Assembly (NCBI GenBank): GCA_050255995.1
Contig: JBFWIM010000042.1
Location: forward strand, 1 to 14,008
Origin: Intestinibacillus sp050255995
Lineage (GTDB): Bacteria > Bacillota > Clostridia > Oscillospirales > Butyricicoccaceae
DNA: 14,008 nucleotides
Reading direction: 5' to 3'
Positions 5,556 to 12,916 of this stretch are shown here, in pieces (position 1 is the stretch's first letter; each line of letters starts with the position of its first letter). The notes under the pieces are model-generated. The model saw nothing but the letters and a program-made list of their open reading frames with translations, was not told the origin of the DNA and ran no database searches. The position numbers and the translations under genes were made by a program.

Positions 5556-7844
5556 GTGAAAGGACAGGGACATAGTCCGGTCAATTTTATTATTTACAAG
5601 CGCAAGCTGATTGAACGGGTCTTTGTGATCATGATTGTGCTATGTGCTTTGAGCATACCGTTTGTCGGCGTGAATTACGACCTGACCAAGTATCTGCCGG
5701 GCAGCACAGATTCCGCAAAGGCGCTGGACATTATGAAACAGGAATTTACATATCCCGGCATGGGCCGCGTCATGCTGCAAAATGTGAGTCTGTACGAGGC
5801 CAAGGCGATCAAGGACCGCATTGATGATGTTGAAGGCGTGGATATGGTACTGTGGTGTGACACCACAGCTAATATCTACGGTTCGGACTCCTTTATCGAT
5901 TATTCAAAAATCGACGACTATTATGAGGACGGCAACGCCTATATGGATATCACGTTTACCGACAGCGATTCTTCCTCCGGCACGCACAAGGCGGTAAACG
6001 AGATCAAGCAGATTGTTGGGGATAAGGGGCTTATGGCTGGTTCTGCCGTATCGGATACTATGCTCGGCCCAACCATTAATTCTGAGATTGCGCGTGTCAT
6101 GGCGCTCGCGGTCATTTTTATCTTTCTGATTCTGGCGCTGACCACAACCTCCTGGTTTGAGCCTGTGCTGTTCCTGACGGTTATGTTCGTGGCAATTGCG
6201 CTGGGAATGGGCACGAATCTGCTGTTTGGGGAAATCTCCTTTATGTCAAACGCGGTCGGCGCCGTGCTGCAGCTGGCCTGTTCAATGGACTATTCGATCT
6301 TTCTGCTGCATGCGTTTACCCGTGAAAAGGCGAACGGCGTCCCGCCGGAGCAGGCGATGGCCAACGCGCTGCGATCCTCGGTGGCTTCGATCGGAGCGTC
6401 GGGCGCTACGACGATTGTGGGCTTTCTGGCGCTCGCCTTGATGCGTTTCGGCATTGGGCGCGATATGGGTCTCGTGCTCGCAAAGGGGATCGCCTTCAGC
6501 CTTGTGACCGTACTGCTGCTGATGCCGGCGCTGATCCTGCGCTTTCAGGGGCTCATTGAGAAAACCGCGCACCGCAGCTTCATGCCAAGCTTCCGGAAGT
6601 TCGGCGAGTTCGGTTACAAAATCCGAAAACCGGTATTTATTGTCGTTTTGCTGCTTGTCATTCCCTGCTATGTTGCGCAGGGGATGAGTGACTTTACCTA
6701 CGGCAACACCGCGATTTCCAACACGCCCGGCACCGAGGTTTACGAAAATGAGCAGGTCATGAACAAGGCGTTTGGGCAGAGCAATATGATGCTGGCGCTC
6801 GTCCCGGTCGATGATAATGTGACGGAAAAGAAGCTGACGGAAGAGCTGGACGGTCTTTCCTATGTCAAGACCGCAATGGGTCTGGCTTCCGTCCTGCCAG
6901 AGGGCATCCCCGAGGAGATCGTGCCGCACAGCCTGGCTAACAAGCTTCACTCCGAGCACTGGGCACGCGTGATTGTCAATGTTCGCAGCCCCGGCGAGAG
7001 CGACGCGGCTTTCGGATATGCCGATGAAATCCGTTCCATGATTAAAAAGTACTATCCGGAGCAGACGACCTATTTGATCGGTGTCACCCCCTCGACACAG
7101 GACATCAAGCAGGTGATTACGAAGGATTATAGCTTTGTAAACATTTTGTCGCTCATCGGCGTCGCACTGGTGGTTGCCATCACCTATAAAGCGCTTGTCC
7201 TGCCGCTTGTCGTGCTGATCCCGATTGAGGCGGCGGTATTTATCAACACAGCGATCCCTTATATCATGGGTACGCGCACGATGTTTCTGGGTTTCATCAT
7301 TGTCAGCTGTGTTCAGCTCGGCGCGACCATCGACTATTCAATTCTGCTGACAGGCAACTACCTGGACGCCCGTGCGCAGGGGGATAAAAAGGAGGCGGCT
7401 ATCCGGGCGGTCACCCAGAGCGCGCTTTCCATCCTGACATCCGGTATGATCCTGACAACCGTCGGCTATGGCCTGTATTTTCTGACGTCCATTGAAGCGG
7501 TCGGCGGGCTGGGTGAATTGATTGGACGCGGTGCGTTCCTTTCTATGCTGCTGGTACTGTTTATGCTGCCAATCTGTTTGATGATCTTCGACCGTTTCAT
7601 TGTGAAGCAGGACTATGCGGAAAAGAAGCACGCGCGCATGAATCGCATCCACAATATGAAGCTGATTCTGCCGCGTCTGAGCGCGCTCCAGCAGCAGAGG
7701 CAGCTCTTAAAACAGCAGATGAAACAGAACCGCAAAGCACGCGTGCAGGAACTGGTGAATCGCGTGCACAGGCGCGGCAAGCCGCTGGACCCACACGAAA
7801 ATGACAACCCGGAGGAGGAACACGATGATGAACAAGACCGTTAA
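5556..7844 (+). CDS. MMPL/RND-family transporter
   Basis: This membrane protein of about 762 residues has the duplicated RND/MMPL layout. TM1 is near residues 20-40 (ERVFVIMIVLCALSIPFVG), followed by an extracellular domain and a five-helix bundle at about 185-340, a second single helix, another extracellular domain, and a final helix bundle to about 690. The paired proton-relay-like motifs SMDYSIFLLH and TIDYSILLTG lie in equivalent helices of the two halves. A charged cytoplasmic tail (KQQMKQNRKARVQELV) ends it. GTG at 5556 is preferred: earlier in-frame TTG and ATG codons (5511, 5526) have no ribosome site, while GGGAAGGTTGG precedes this one, though spacing is only fair. It overlaps the next gene by 20 bases. 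Members export lipids, peptides or drugs; the substrate here cannot be told. Confidence 0.85.
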   Translation: MKGQGHSPVNFIIYKRKLIERVFVIMIVLCALSIPFVGVNYDLTKYLPGSTDSAKALDIMKQEFTYPGMGRVMLQNVSLYEAKAIKDRIDDVEGVDMVLWCDTTANIYGSDSFIDYSKIDDYYEDGNAYMDITFTDSDSSSGTHKAVNEIKQIVGDKGLMAGSAVSDTMLGPTINSEIARVMALAVIFIFLILALTTTSWFEPVLFLTVMFVAIALGMGTNLLFGEISFMSNAVGAVLQLACSMDYSIFLLHAFTREKANGVPPEQAMANALRSSVASIGASGATTIVGFLALALMRFGIGRDMGLVLAKGIAFSLVTVLLLMPALILRFQGLIEKTAHRSFMPSFRKFGEFGYKIRKPVFIVVLLLVIPCYVAQGMSDFTYGNTAISNTPGTEVYENEQVMNKAFGQSNMMLALVPVDDNVTEKKLTEELDGLSYVKTAMGLASVLPEGIPEEIVPHSLANKLHSEHWARVIVNVRSPGESDAAFGYADEIRSMIKKYYPEQTTYLIGVTPSTQDIKQVITKDYSFVNILSLIGVALVVAITYKALVLPLVVLIPIEAAVFINTAIPYIMGTRTMFLGFIIVSCVQLGATIDYSILLTGNYLDARAQGDKKEAAIRAVTQSALSILTSGMILTTVGYGLYFLTSIEAVGGLGELIGRGAFLSMLLVLFMLPICLMIFDRFIVKQDYAEKKHARMNRIHNMKLILPRLSALQQQRQLLKQQMKQNRKARVQELVNRVHRRGKPLDPHENDNPEEEHDDEQDR

Positions 7845-9900
7845 AAAAAGAATACTCGCAGGCGCTCTGGCGGTTGTCACCGTTCTGCCTCTGGCGGGCG
7901 GCGCACTGGCTGCACCGCCCGCCGTCTCCACTGACGAAGCGGTGTATGTCAATCTGGATTATTACGGCGCGCTGTCCGATATGCGCATCGTCAAGGGCGT
8001 CAGCCTGAATGGCGAGGCCTCGTTTACCGATTACGGCAATTATGCCGGGGTCTACAATATGAGCACCTATGACAAGCCGGAGCTGACGGACGGCGCGGTT
8101 TCCTGGAACCTTTCGAACCCGGATAAGCAGCGCTTCTACTATGAGTGCATTCCGGCGGACACGGAGGGGCTGCAAATGCCCTGGACGTTCGACGTATCCT
8201 ATAAGCTCGACGGCGTGCCGGTCAAGGCGGAAAAGCTGGCGGGCGCAAACGGCCTCATGGAGATCACGGTGCATGCCGTTCCAAACGCCAAGGCCAGCGA
8301 TTATTATAAAAATAACATGACGCTGATGCTGATGACCGGCATCGATATGGATAAAACAAGCTCGATCGACGCGCCAGGCGCGCAGATCCAATCGCTCGGT
8401 TCTTATAAAATGGTGGTATTTCTCGGTCTGCCGGGCGAGGACAATACATATACCATCCGCATTGGTTCGGATCAGTTTGAAAGCACGGGACTGGTCATGA
8501 TGATGGCCCCGGCGACCATGTCCCAGCTCGACCGCATTTCGGATTTCCGCGACCTGAAGGACAAGGTGAACGGCGCGGAGGACGATGTCTACGCCGGTCT
8601 GTCCGACCTGCTAACCACGGTAAACAGCATGCAGAGCAGCCTGACCGCTATGTCCGCGGGTATTGCCGGACTCAATGAGGTGCGCAAACAGCTGATTGAC
8701 GCGCGCGGCACCATGGATCCTGATATGGACCAGTCGCTGGCCGCACTGCAAAAGCTGGTCGATCAGATGGACTCCATGGTGCCGGAGCTGACGCGCACAC
8801 AGGAAACGCTGACCGGGATCAGCAAGGCGTCAAACAGCCTGCTCGAAAAGGTCACCGACAGCCGGGAGGATCTTGCCGCGTATCAGAAGTCGCTCAAGGA
8901 TATCCACACCGCGCTCGGTAATCTGGAGGATCTGATCGACGAACTGGAGAACCAGACGAGTGCGAGCGACATAACAATTGCAAGCATGGAAAATGCACTG
9001 AAAACGCTGAGCACGCAGAGCACCAACCTGAGCGGCAGTCTTGCAGATATGGTCACAACCTTTCAGGAGCTTGCCGCATACATCGGTACGCTGCCCGCCG
9101 AGCAGCAGCAGGAATACGCGCTGCTTACCACCATGCTGCCGTCGGTCAATAAGATGCTGACGTCCACAAAAACACTGATGGGCGCTGTGGCGCAGGTGTC
9201 GTCTTCGACCGCAAGCATGGTCGGTCTGCTGGGCGACTATCAGGAGATTCTGGATGACAACAACGGCATTGCGGATGATTTCGTCAGCATCGGCAAAAAG
9301 CTGGCGGAACAGGGGCAGGAAACACTGTCCAAAATCGATGCCGCGACCTATGATCTGGAGGATATGCAGGAAACGCTGGATGGCGGTACAAATGACCTCA
9401 AGTCCATCCTGCAAAAGAGCGCCGATCTGCTCACAACCACCAAGACGACGCTGGCTTCGGCGAATCAAACGCTGAGCGACCTGCAAAGCACGCTGCGTGC
9501 CGTACGGCAGCAGGCTGACGACCACACGGCACAGTCGATTGACGGACTGCTGGATATGATGCAGAAGGCGATCAACTCCTCCGGCACCACAGACAGCCTG
9601 AAAAAGGCAAATAGCACGATCCACAATTCGATCAATGACGAGATTGATGATCTTGAGAACGACACGAATGTGCTGAATATGGATAACTCCCTCGCGCTGG
9701 AATCCTTTACATCGCATCAGAATCCCGCCCCTGCGAGTTTGCAGTTTGTTTTGCGTACCAAAGAGATCTCGGTGGATGAGCAGGAGGAGGCACAGACCGA
9801 GGCGCAGGATAAGGCGGACGAAGGCGTGTTCCATCGCATTGTAAATATTTTCAGCAGGATCTATGATGCCCTGTCCGCTGCCTTTACAGGCAATGATTAA
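7825..9900 (+). CDS. Exported coiled-coil protein, probable partner of the MMPL transporter
   Basis: The 691-residue product starts with a clear Sec signal (KKRILAGALAVVTVLPLAGGALA, likely cleaved after Ala29). An ordered N-terminal domain reaches about residue 230. A long region to about 620 is rich in heptad-like Leu/Ala and Ser/Thr/Gln, with predicted coiled coil (for example SLTAMSAGIAGLNEVRKQL and LEDLIDELENQ). An acidic segment and a short amphipathic end (FHRIVNIFSRIYDAL) follow. No sortase or lipobox motif is seen. The ATG at 7825 has GGAGGAGG six bases upstream and lies inside the MMPL stop region, so the two are translationally coupled. The overall form recalls the extracellular domain of YhgE/Pip-type proteins, but I cannot assign a family. 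Its likely role is an extracytoplasmic adaptor or substrate-handling subunit. Confidence 0.75.
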   Translation: MMNKTVKKRILAGALAVVTVLPLAGGALAAPPAVSTDEAVYVNLDYYGALSDMRIVKGVSLNGEASFTDYGNYAGVYNMSTYDKPELTDGAVSWNLSNPDKQRFYYECIPADTEGLQMPWTFDVSYKLDGVPVKAEKLAGANGLMEITVHAVPNAKASDYYKNNMTLMLMTGIDMDKTSSIDAPGAQIQSLGSYKMVVFLGLPGEDNTYTIRIGSDQFESTGLVMMMAPATMSQLDRISDFRDLKDKVNGAEDDVYAGLSDLLTTVNSMQSSLTAMSAGIAGLNEVRKQLIDARGTMDPDMDQSLAALQKLVDQMDSMVPELTRTQETLTGISKASNSLLEKVTDSREDLAAYQKSLKDIHTALGNLEDLIDELENQTSASDITIASMENALKTLSTQSTNLSGSLADMVTTFQELAAYIGTLPAEQQQEYALLTTMLPSVNKMLTSTKTLMGAVAQVSSSTASMVGLLGDYQEILDDNNGIADDFVSIGKKLAEQGQETLSKIDAATYDLEDMQETLDGGTNDLKSILQKSADLLTTTKTTLASANQTLSDLQSTLRAVRQQADDHTAQSIDGLLDMMQKAINSSGTTDSLKKANSTIHNSINDEIDDLENDTNVLNMDNSLALESFTSHQNPAPASLQFVLRTKEISVDEQEEAQTEAQDKADEGVFHRIVNIFSRIYDALSAAFTGND

Positions 9901-9911
9901 AGAGTATGATG

Positions 9912-9950
9912 CGAAAAGAGCCGGTTTCCGATGGAAACCGGCTCTTTTCG
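9912..9950. terminator. Strong bidirectional terminator between the exported protein and recombinase genes
   Basis: A perfect 18-base stem (9912-9929 with 9933-9950) closes a 3-base loop. AAAA on the left arm and TTTT on the right make it usable in both directions. It lies 12 bases after the exported-protein stop and about 40 bases beyond the recombinase stop, where the two units converge. Confidence 0.9.
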
Positions 9951-9992
9951 GCAGGATACGTCAAGATTTTCAGCGGCGGGAGGAGAACGGCG

Positions 9993-11570
9993 CTAGTGGG
10001 TTTCCTGATCTGTGCGCAACGCTTCGGCAGTACAGCCGAGAATTTCAGCCGCATAGTTTTTGCCCTTGCCGCTTACCCGGTACTGCACCCGAAACCGGAG
10101 CGGAATACCCCAAAATACGAAATCCAGCAGGTTGTCATGTGCAATGACGCCTTCAACCGTTTCGGCAAGCACCTCCTCCGACGATGCAAGGGCATGCGCA
10201 AGCGCTTTTTGCCAGTCGCCGGCATTCTGCACTGTACTGCGCGCGGACGTTTCCTGTGCAATGCGGTTTTCCAGCGCGGCGAGCGCCACGTCATAGGATT
10301 CCCGCATATGCGCGAGCTCTTCCGCAGTCATCTCTCCGCTCAGGAATGCATCAAGCGCCCGTTCCCGTTTTCGGCGGAGCTGTGCGGCGGTCTGGCTGGC
10401 GGGAGCAATATCCGACGCATTTTGCGGTTCGGCGAGTATTGCCGCAAGCGCGGAAAGCGCGGACTCCTGCCCCCAGTCCAGATTCATGAGCGCGTATCTC
10501 GCGCAGTCGGCCAGCACCTTATGGTTGACGGCCGACATGGGGCAGCCCCCGCCCTGCCGCCGCGCACGGCAGCACCAGAGCAGGTAATCGCTGCCGTCCG
10601 TCCGCACCGTGCGCCGTGGGAGAAAGGGGCTGCCGCACACGCCGCAGCGTATTTTTCCGGAACACCAGTACCGCGCGGAGGGCCGCGCGCCATTTTGCGG
10701 CTTGCGCCGTGCCAGCGCGGCCTGCGCGCGCGCGTAATCTTCCCGGCTGATAATGGCCTCGTGGTGGTTCCGCAGATAAACTGGAGCTTCGAGACCGCGG
10801 TTTGGGATTTTTTTATGGCTCAGAAAATCCGGTGTTATATATTTTTTTTGCAGCAGGTCGCCGCAGTATTTTTCATTCATCAAAATGCGGCGGACCGTGG
10901 CCGGGGACCAGCGCGCACCGGCACGCGGCGTCGCAATACCGGCTTCCTGAAGCTCCCGCGCGATGACATGGGTTCCCTTATTCTCCGCTGTGCATTTTCG
11001 GAAGATCAGCCGGACGACCTCGGCCTCGCTCCCGCGCACCGTCAGAACCCCGCCGCGCGTTTGATACCCATAAAGAGAATCGTTGCCGAAGACCACGCCG
11101 CGCTCCATGGAACGCTTCTGCCCCCACTTGACGCGCTCCGAGGTCTTCCGGCTCTCTTCCTGCGCCACGCTTGCCATAATGGTCAGGCGGAATTCACCGT
11201 CGTTCTCGCGGGTATCAATATTATCGCTTATGAATAGAACGCCGACGCCGAGCTCCCGCAGGCGGCGTGTGTGTGCAAGCGCATCCATAGTATTGCGCGC
11301 AAAACGTGAAACTTCCTTGGTCAGGATCAAGTCAATTTCGCCGCGCTCAGCTGCCGCAAGCATGGCGTTGAACTGCTTGCGGCGGCGTGTGGACGTGCCG
11401 GTGATGCCCTCGTCGGCATAGACGTTCACCAAATGCCACGCGGGATGCTGACTGATGTACCGTTCAAAATACTGTTTTTGGTTCAAGAGTGAATTTTGCT
11501 GATCCCCGCTGTCGGTGGAAACGCGGCAGTAAGCCGCGACGCGCAGCACGCCCGCACCATCGCCTTTCAT
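9993..11570 (-). CDS. Large serine recombinase, probable integrase/excisionase of the dpaA element
   Basis: The 525-residue protein has an N-terminal resolvase domain (about 8-150) with the nucleophile Ser18 in AAYCRVSTD. Also visible are the conserved TKEVSRFARNT and a long helix starting GEFRLTIMASVAQEESRKTSERV. A recombinase domain follows (about 160-270), then a zinc ribbon (CGVCGSPF, then CC and C further on) and a C-terminal coiled coil (about 385-440). This is the layout of SpoIVCA and other large serine recombinases that excise skin-type elements. The ATG at 11570 is preferred over the in-frame ATG at 11585: it overlaps the stop of the small upstream ORF as ATGA and has GGAG in front. 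It lies at the right end of the element, transcribed inward, so it is the natural candidate for the enzyme acting at attL and attR. The mother-cell timing is inferred. Confidence 0.92.
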   Translation of the reverse strand: MKGDGAGVLRVAAYCRVSTDSGDQQNSLLNQKQYFERYISQHPAWHLVNVYADEGITGTSTRRRKQFNAMLAAAERGEIDLILTKEVSRFARNTMDALAHTRRLRELGVGVLFISDNIDTRENDGEFRLTIMASVAQEESRKTSERVKWGQKRSMERGVVFGNDSLYGYQTRGGVLTVRGSEAEVVRLIFRKCTAENKGTHVIARELQEAGIATPRAGARWSPATVRRILMNEKYCGDLLQKKYITPDFLSHKKIPNRGLEAPVYLRNHHEAIISREDYARAQAALARRKPQNGARPSARYWCSGKIRCGVCGSPFLPRRTVRTDGSDYLLWCCRARRQGGGCPMSAVNHKVLADCARYALMNLDWGQESALSALAAILAEPQNASDIAPASQTAAQLRRKRERALDAFLSGEMTAEELAHMRESYDVALAALENRIAQETSARSTVQNAGDWQKALAHALASSEEVLAETVEGVIAHDNLLDFVFWGIPLRFRVQYRVSGKGKNYAAEILGCTAEALRTDQETH

Positions 11571-11704
11571 CCGGAGCGGCTCCATTGCAGCAGGCGTGCA
11601 AAACGAACGTCGTCAAGCTGCCCCTCGCGGTACAGCGCGCGAATCAGTCCGGCCTGCACTTTGCAGCGCAGCGCCGCAGCCTGTTTTTCGGATAACCGGT
11701 ACAA
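11567..11704 (-). CDS. Small coupled protein upstream of the recombinase (SHOCT-like; possible directionality factor)
   Basis: A 45-residue ORF starting at TTG 11704 reads MYRLSEKQAAALRCKVQAGL and continues IRALYREGQLDDVRFARLLQ, ending WSRSG. A ribosome site, AAGGGGGAG, lies six bases upstream. A TTG at 11710 is also possible but is too close to that site. The stop overlaps the recombinase ATG as ATGA, so the two are translationally coupled. The second half resembles short SHOCT-type helices (leucine-rich, LYREGQLDD-x-x-F), though this is recognised by eye only. Coupling to a serine recombinase at an element end suggests an accessory factor. In C. difficile a small protein encoded in skin controls excision direction. 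No homology to it is claimed. Confidence 0.65.
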   Translation of the reverse strand: MYRLSEKQAAALRCKVQAGLIRALYREGQLDDVRFARLLQWSRSG

Positions 11705-11727
11705 CGGCAACTCCCCCTTTCCTGCTT

Positions 11728-11758
11728 TACTATATGAGGCGGAGACGGCGCGTCATGC
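11728..11758 (-). promoter_or_regulatory. Promoter of the small ORF-recombinase operon, with a possible sigma-E-type match
   Basis: On the minus strand CATATAGTA lies at 11736-11728, with GCATGAC 15 bases upstream at 11758-11752. This fits the Bacillus sigma-E pattern (kmATATT, then cATAcAnT) well at -10 and partly at -35. A sigma-A reading (ATGACG-16-TATAGT) is also possible, so which sigma factor acts is open. B. subtilis spoIVCA uses sigma-E. Confidence 0.45.
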
Positions 11759-11782
11759 CTGTGCGCGGGGATATATCGCTTC

Positions 11783-11798
11783 CGCCCTACCGACCGCC
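11783..11798. repeat. attR: right junction of the dpaA-interrupting element
   Basis: CCGAC at 11790-11794 matches attL (4108-4112) in direct orientation. The surrounding 14 columns agree at 11 positions (GCC-T-CCGAC-GC pattern). From here rightward the DNA is dpaA again. Direct orientation predicts excision, not inversion. Exact ends are inferred. Confidence 0.65.
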
Positions 11799-12272
11799 GA
11801 AGGAGCCATACAAATCGCAATGGAGGAGCTGCTCATCACACTGCATGGCGCGCGGGCTTTGGTGATTGGCAACGGCCGTATCGGTAAACTGTTGTCCGGG
11901 CGGCTGGCCTGCCTGGGCGCAAAGGTTACGGTTTCAGCGCGCTCCAATGCCGACTTTGCCTGGATCTCCGCTGCGGGCATGGAGTCGCTTGACACGCGTT
12001 CGCTCGCCGGGCATCTTGCACCATTCGATGTTCTGTTCAACACTGTGCCCAGTCGGGTGCTGGGTCTGGCTGAACTTGCTGAAATCCGGGAGGATTGCCT
12101 GATCATCGATCTGGCGTCCAAACCGGGTGGCGTGGACTTCAGCGCGGCGCAGCAGCTCGGCCGTCATGCGATCTGGGCGCTGTCTCTGCCCGGAAAGGTC
12201 GCACCCATGTCCTCGGCCATGGCGATCCGCGACACCATTTACAACATCCTGCAAGAGGAGGGGATTCTTTGA
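11790..12272 (+). CDS. dpaA: Dipicolinate synthase subunit A, C-terminal part of the split gene
   Basis: From 11790 the frame reads PTAEGAIQIAMEELLITLHG and on to a TGA at 12270-12272. It supplies residues 133-292 of the restored protein. It holds the dinucleotide-binding fold ALVIGNGRIGKLL (GxGxxG at 159-164) and downstream DLASKPGGVDFSAA and ALSLPGKVAPMSSA, typical of the SpoVFA C-terminal domain. The half has no start codon or ribosome site of its own at a sensible place. An in-frame stretch reaching left into the element is antisense to the recombinase operon and is not credible coding sequence. The stop overlaps the TTG start of dpaB. Expression should need excision, or transcription and translation from elsewhere. 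The open frame and full conservation argue against a decaying remnant. Confidence 0.9.
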   Translation, partial: PTAEGAIQIAMEELLITLHGARALVIGNGRIGKLLSGRLACLGAKVTVSARSNADFAWISAAGMESLDTRSLAGHLAPFDVLFNTVPSRVLGLAELAEIREDCLIIDLASKPGGVDFSAAQQLGRHAIWALSLPGKVAPMSSAMAIRDTIYNILQEEGIL

Positions 12273-12859
12273 ACCAGCCTGTCCGTGTCGGCTTTGCTTT
12301 GACCGGTTCCTTCTGTACATTCGAACGGGTGCTCCGTGTAATGGAGGACCTTATCCGAAGCGGTTACGACGTGACGCCCATTCTGTCAAACCATGCCGGG
12401 TCGCTGGATACCCGTTTCGGAACGGCAGCATCCTGGCGCGAAAGGCTGCGCGCATTGTGCGGCCACGACATCATTGACAGTATCATCAGTGCGGAGCCTA
12501 TAGGGCCCAAAGCGATGTTTGACGTCCTGGTTGTCGCACCGTGCACCGGGAATACGCTCGCCAAGCTCGCGCACAGCATTATTGACACCTCAGTGACTAT
12601 GGCGGTGAAAAGCCACCTGCGCGGCGCGCGTCCGGTGGTGATCGCTGTGTCTACAAACGACGCGCTGTCGGGCAGCGCAGCAAATATTGGAACGCTGCTC
12701 AATCGTAAGCATTACTATTTCGTACCGATGGGTCAGGATAACCCGAAGGGCAAGCCATGCTCCATGGTGGCCGTGATGGAACGCATTCCGCAGGCGATCG
12801 AGGCGGCGCTGGAGGGAAAACAGCTGCAGCCGGTTCTGCTTGGCGCCGCTGGATCCTGA
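12269..12859 (+). CDS. dpaB: Dipicolinate synthase subunit B
   Basis: This 196-residue flavoprotein-like subunit (SpoVFB) partners DpaA in making dipicolinate in the mother cell. The start RVGFALTGSFCTFERVLRVM and the block VVAPCTGNTLAKLAHSIIDT (about 87-106) are characteristic of the family, as is FVPMGQDNPKGKPCSM near the end. The TTG at 12269 is supported by GAGGAGGGG at 12256-12264 and by its TTGA overlap with the dpaA stop, which implies translational coupling. A terminator follows directly. In the interrupted state the promoter in front of dpaA is more than 8 kb away, across opposing units and terminators, so dpaB should be poorly expressed until the element is excised. I see no separate promoter for it. 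Confidence 0.95.
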   Translation: MNQPVRVGFALTGSFCTFERVLRVMEDLIRSGYDVTPILSNHAGSLDTRFGTAASWRERLRALCGHDIIDSIISAEPIGPKAMFDVLVVAPCTGNTLAKLAHSIIDTSVTMAVKSHLRGARPVVIAVSTNDALSGSAANIGTLLNRKHYYFVPMGQDNPKGKPCSMVAVMERIPQAIEAALEGKQLQPVLLGAAGS

Positions 12860-12875
12860 CCGGTGTGCAAATAAA

Positions 12876-12903
12876 AAAAGCTGGGATAGGATCCCAGCTT
12901 TTG
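12876..12903. terminator. Bidirectional terminator after dpaB
   Basis: A 10-base stem (12878-12887 with 12891-12900) with a 3-base loop is flanked by A and T runs. It ends dpaB on + and the nucleotidyltransferase-like gene, whose stop is at 12917, on -. Confidence 0.88.
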
Positions 12904-12916
12904 TGTTATACAGCAG

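Larger units (their letters stand above)
4113..11794. mobile_element. Serine-recombinase element interrupting dpaA (skin-like, about 7.68 kb)
   Basis: This DNA separates two intact halves of dpaA, and removing it restores the reading frame. From left to right it carries a P-loop kinase-like gene (-), tetR (-), an MMPL transporter gene (+), an exported coiled-coil protein gene (+), a large serine recombinase gene (-) and a small coupled ORF (-). The recombinase unit lies at the right end and reads inward, with its promoter about 55 bases from attR. No phage structural, packaging or replication genes and no conjugation genes are visible. The closest known parallel in layout is the skin element in sigK, which is excised by a serine recombinase during sporulation. 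Ends are placed at the shared CCGAC and could move by a few bases. Confidence 0.88.

Noticed and set aside
9906..11237. A 443-codon open frame on the plus strand opposite the recombinase
   Set aside because: It begins inside the terminator hairpin, has no ribosome site, and its translation shows no recognisable domain. It is the shadow of the recombinase gene.
4113..11794. The insert as a prophage or conjugative element
   Set aside because: Apart from the recombinase and its small partner there are no capsid, tail, lysis, replication, relaxase or type IV secretion genes.
3712..12272. dpaA as an ordinary pseudogene destroyed by insertion
   Set aside because: Both halves are free of stops and frameshifts, join in phase at a shared direct sequence, and dpaB is intact. 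A non-excising insertion should decay, so a reversible one is favoured, though a very recent insertion cannot be excluded from sequence alone.
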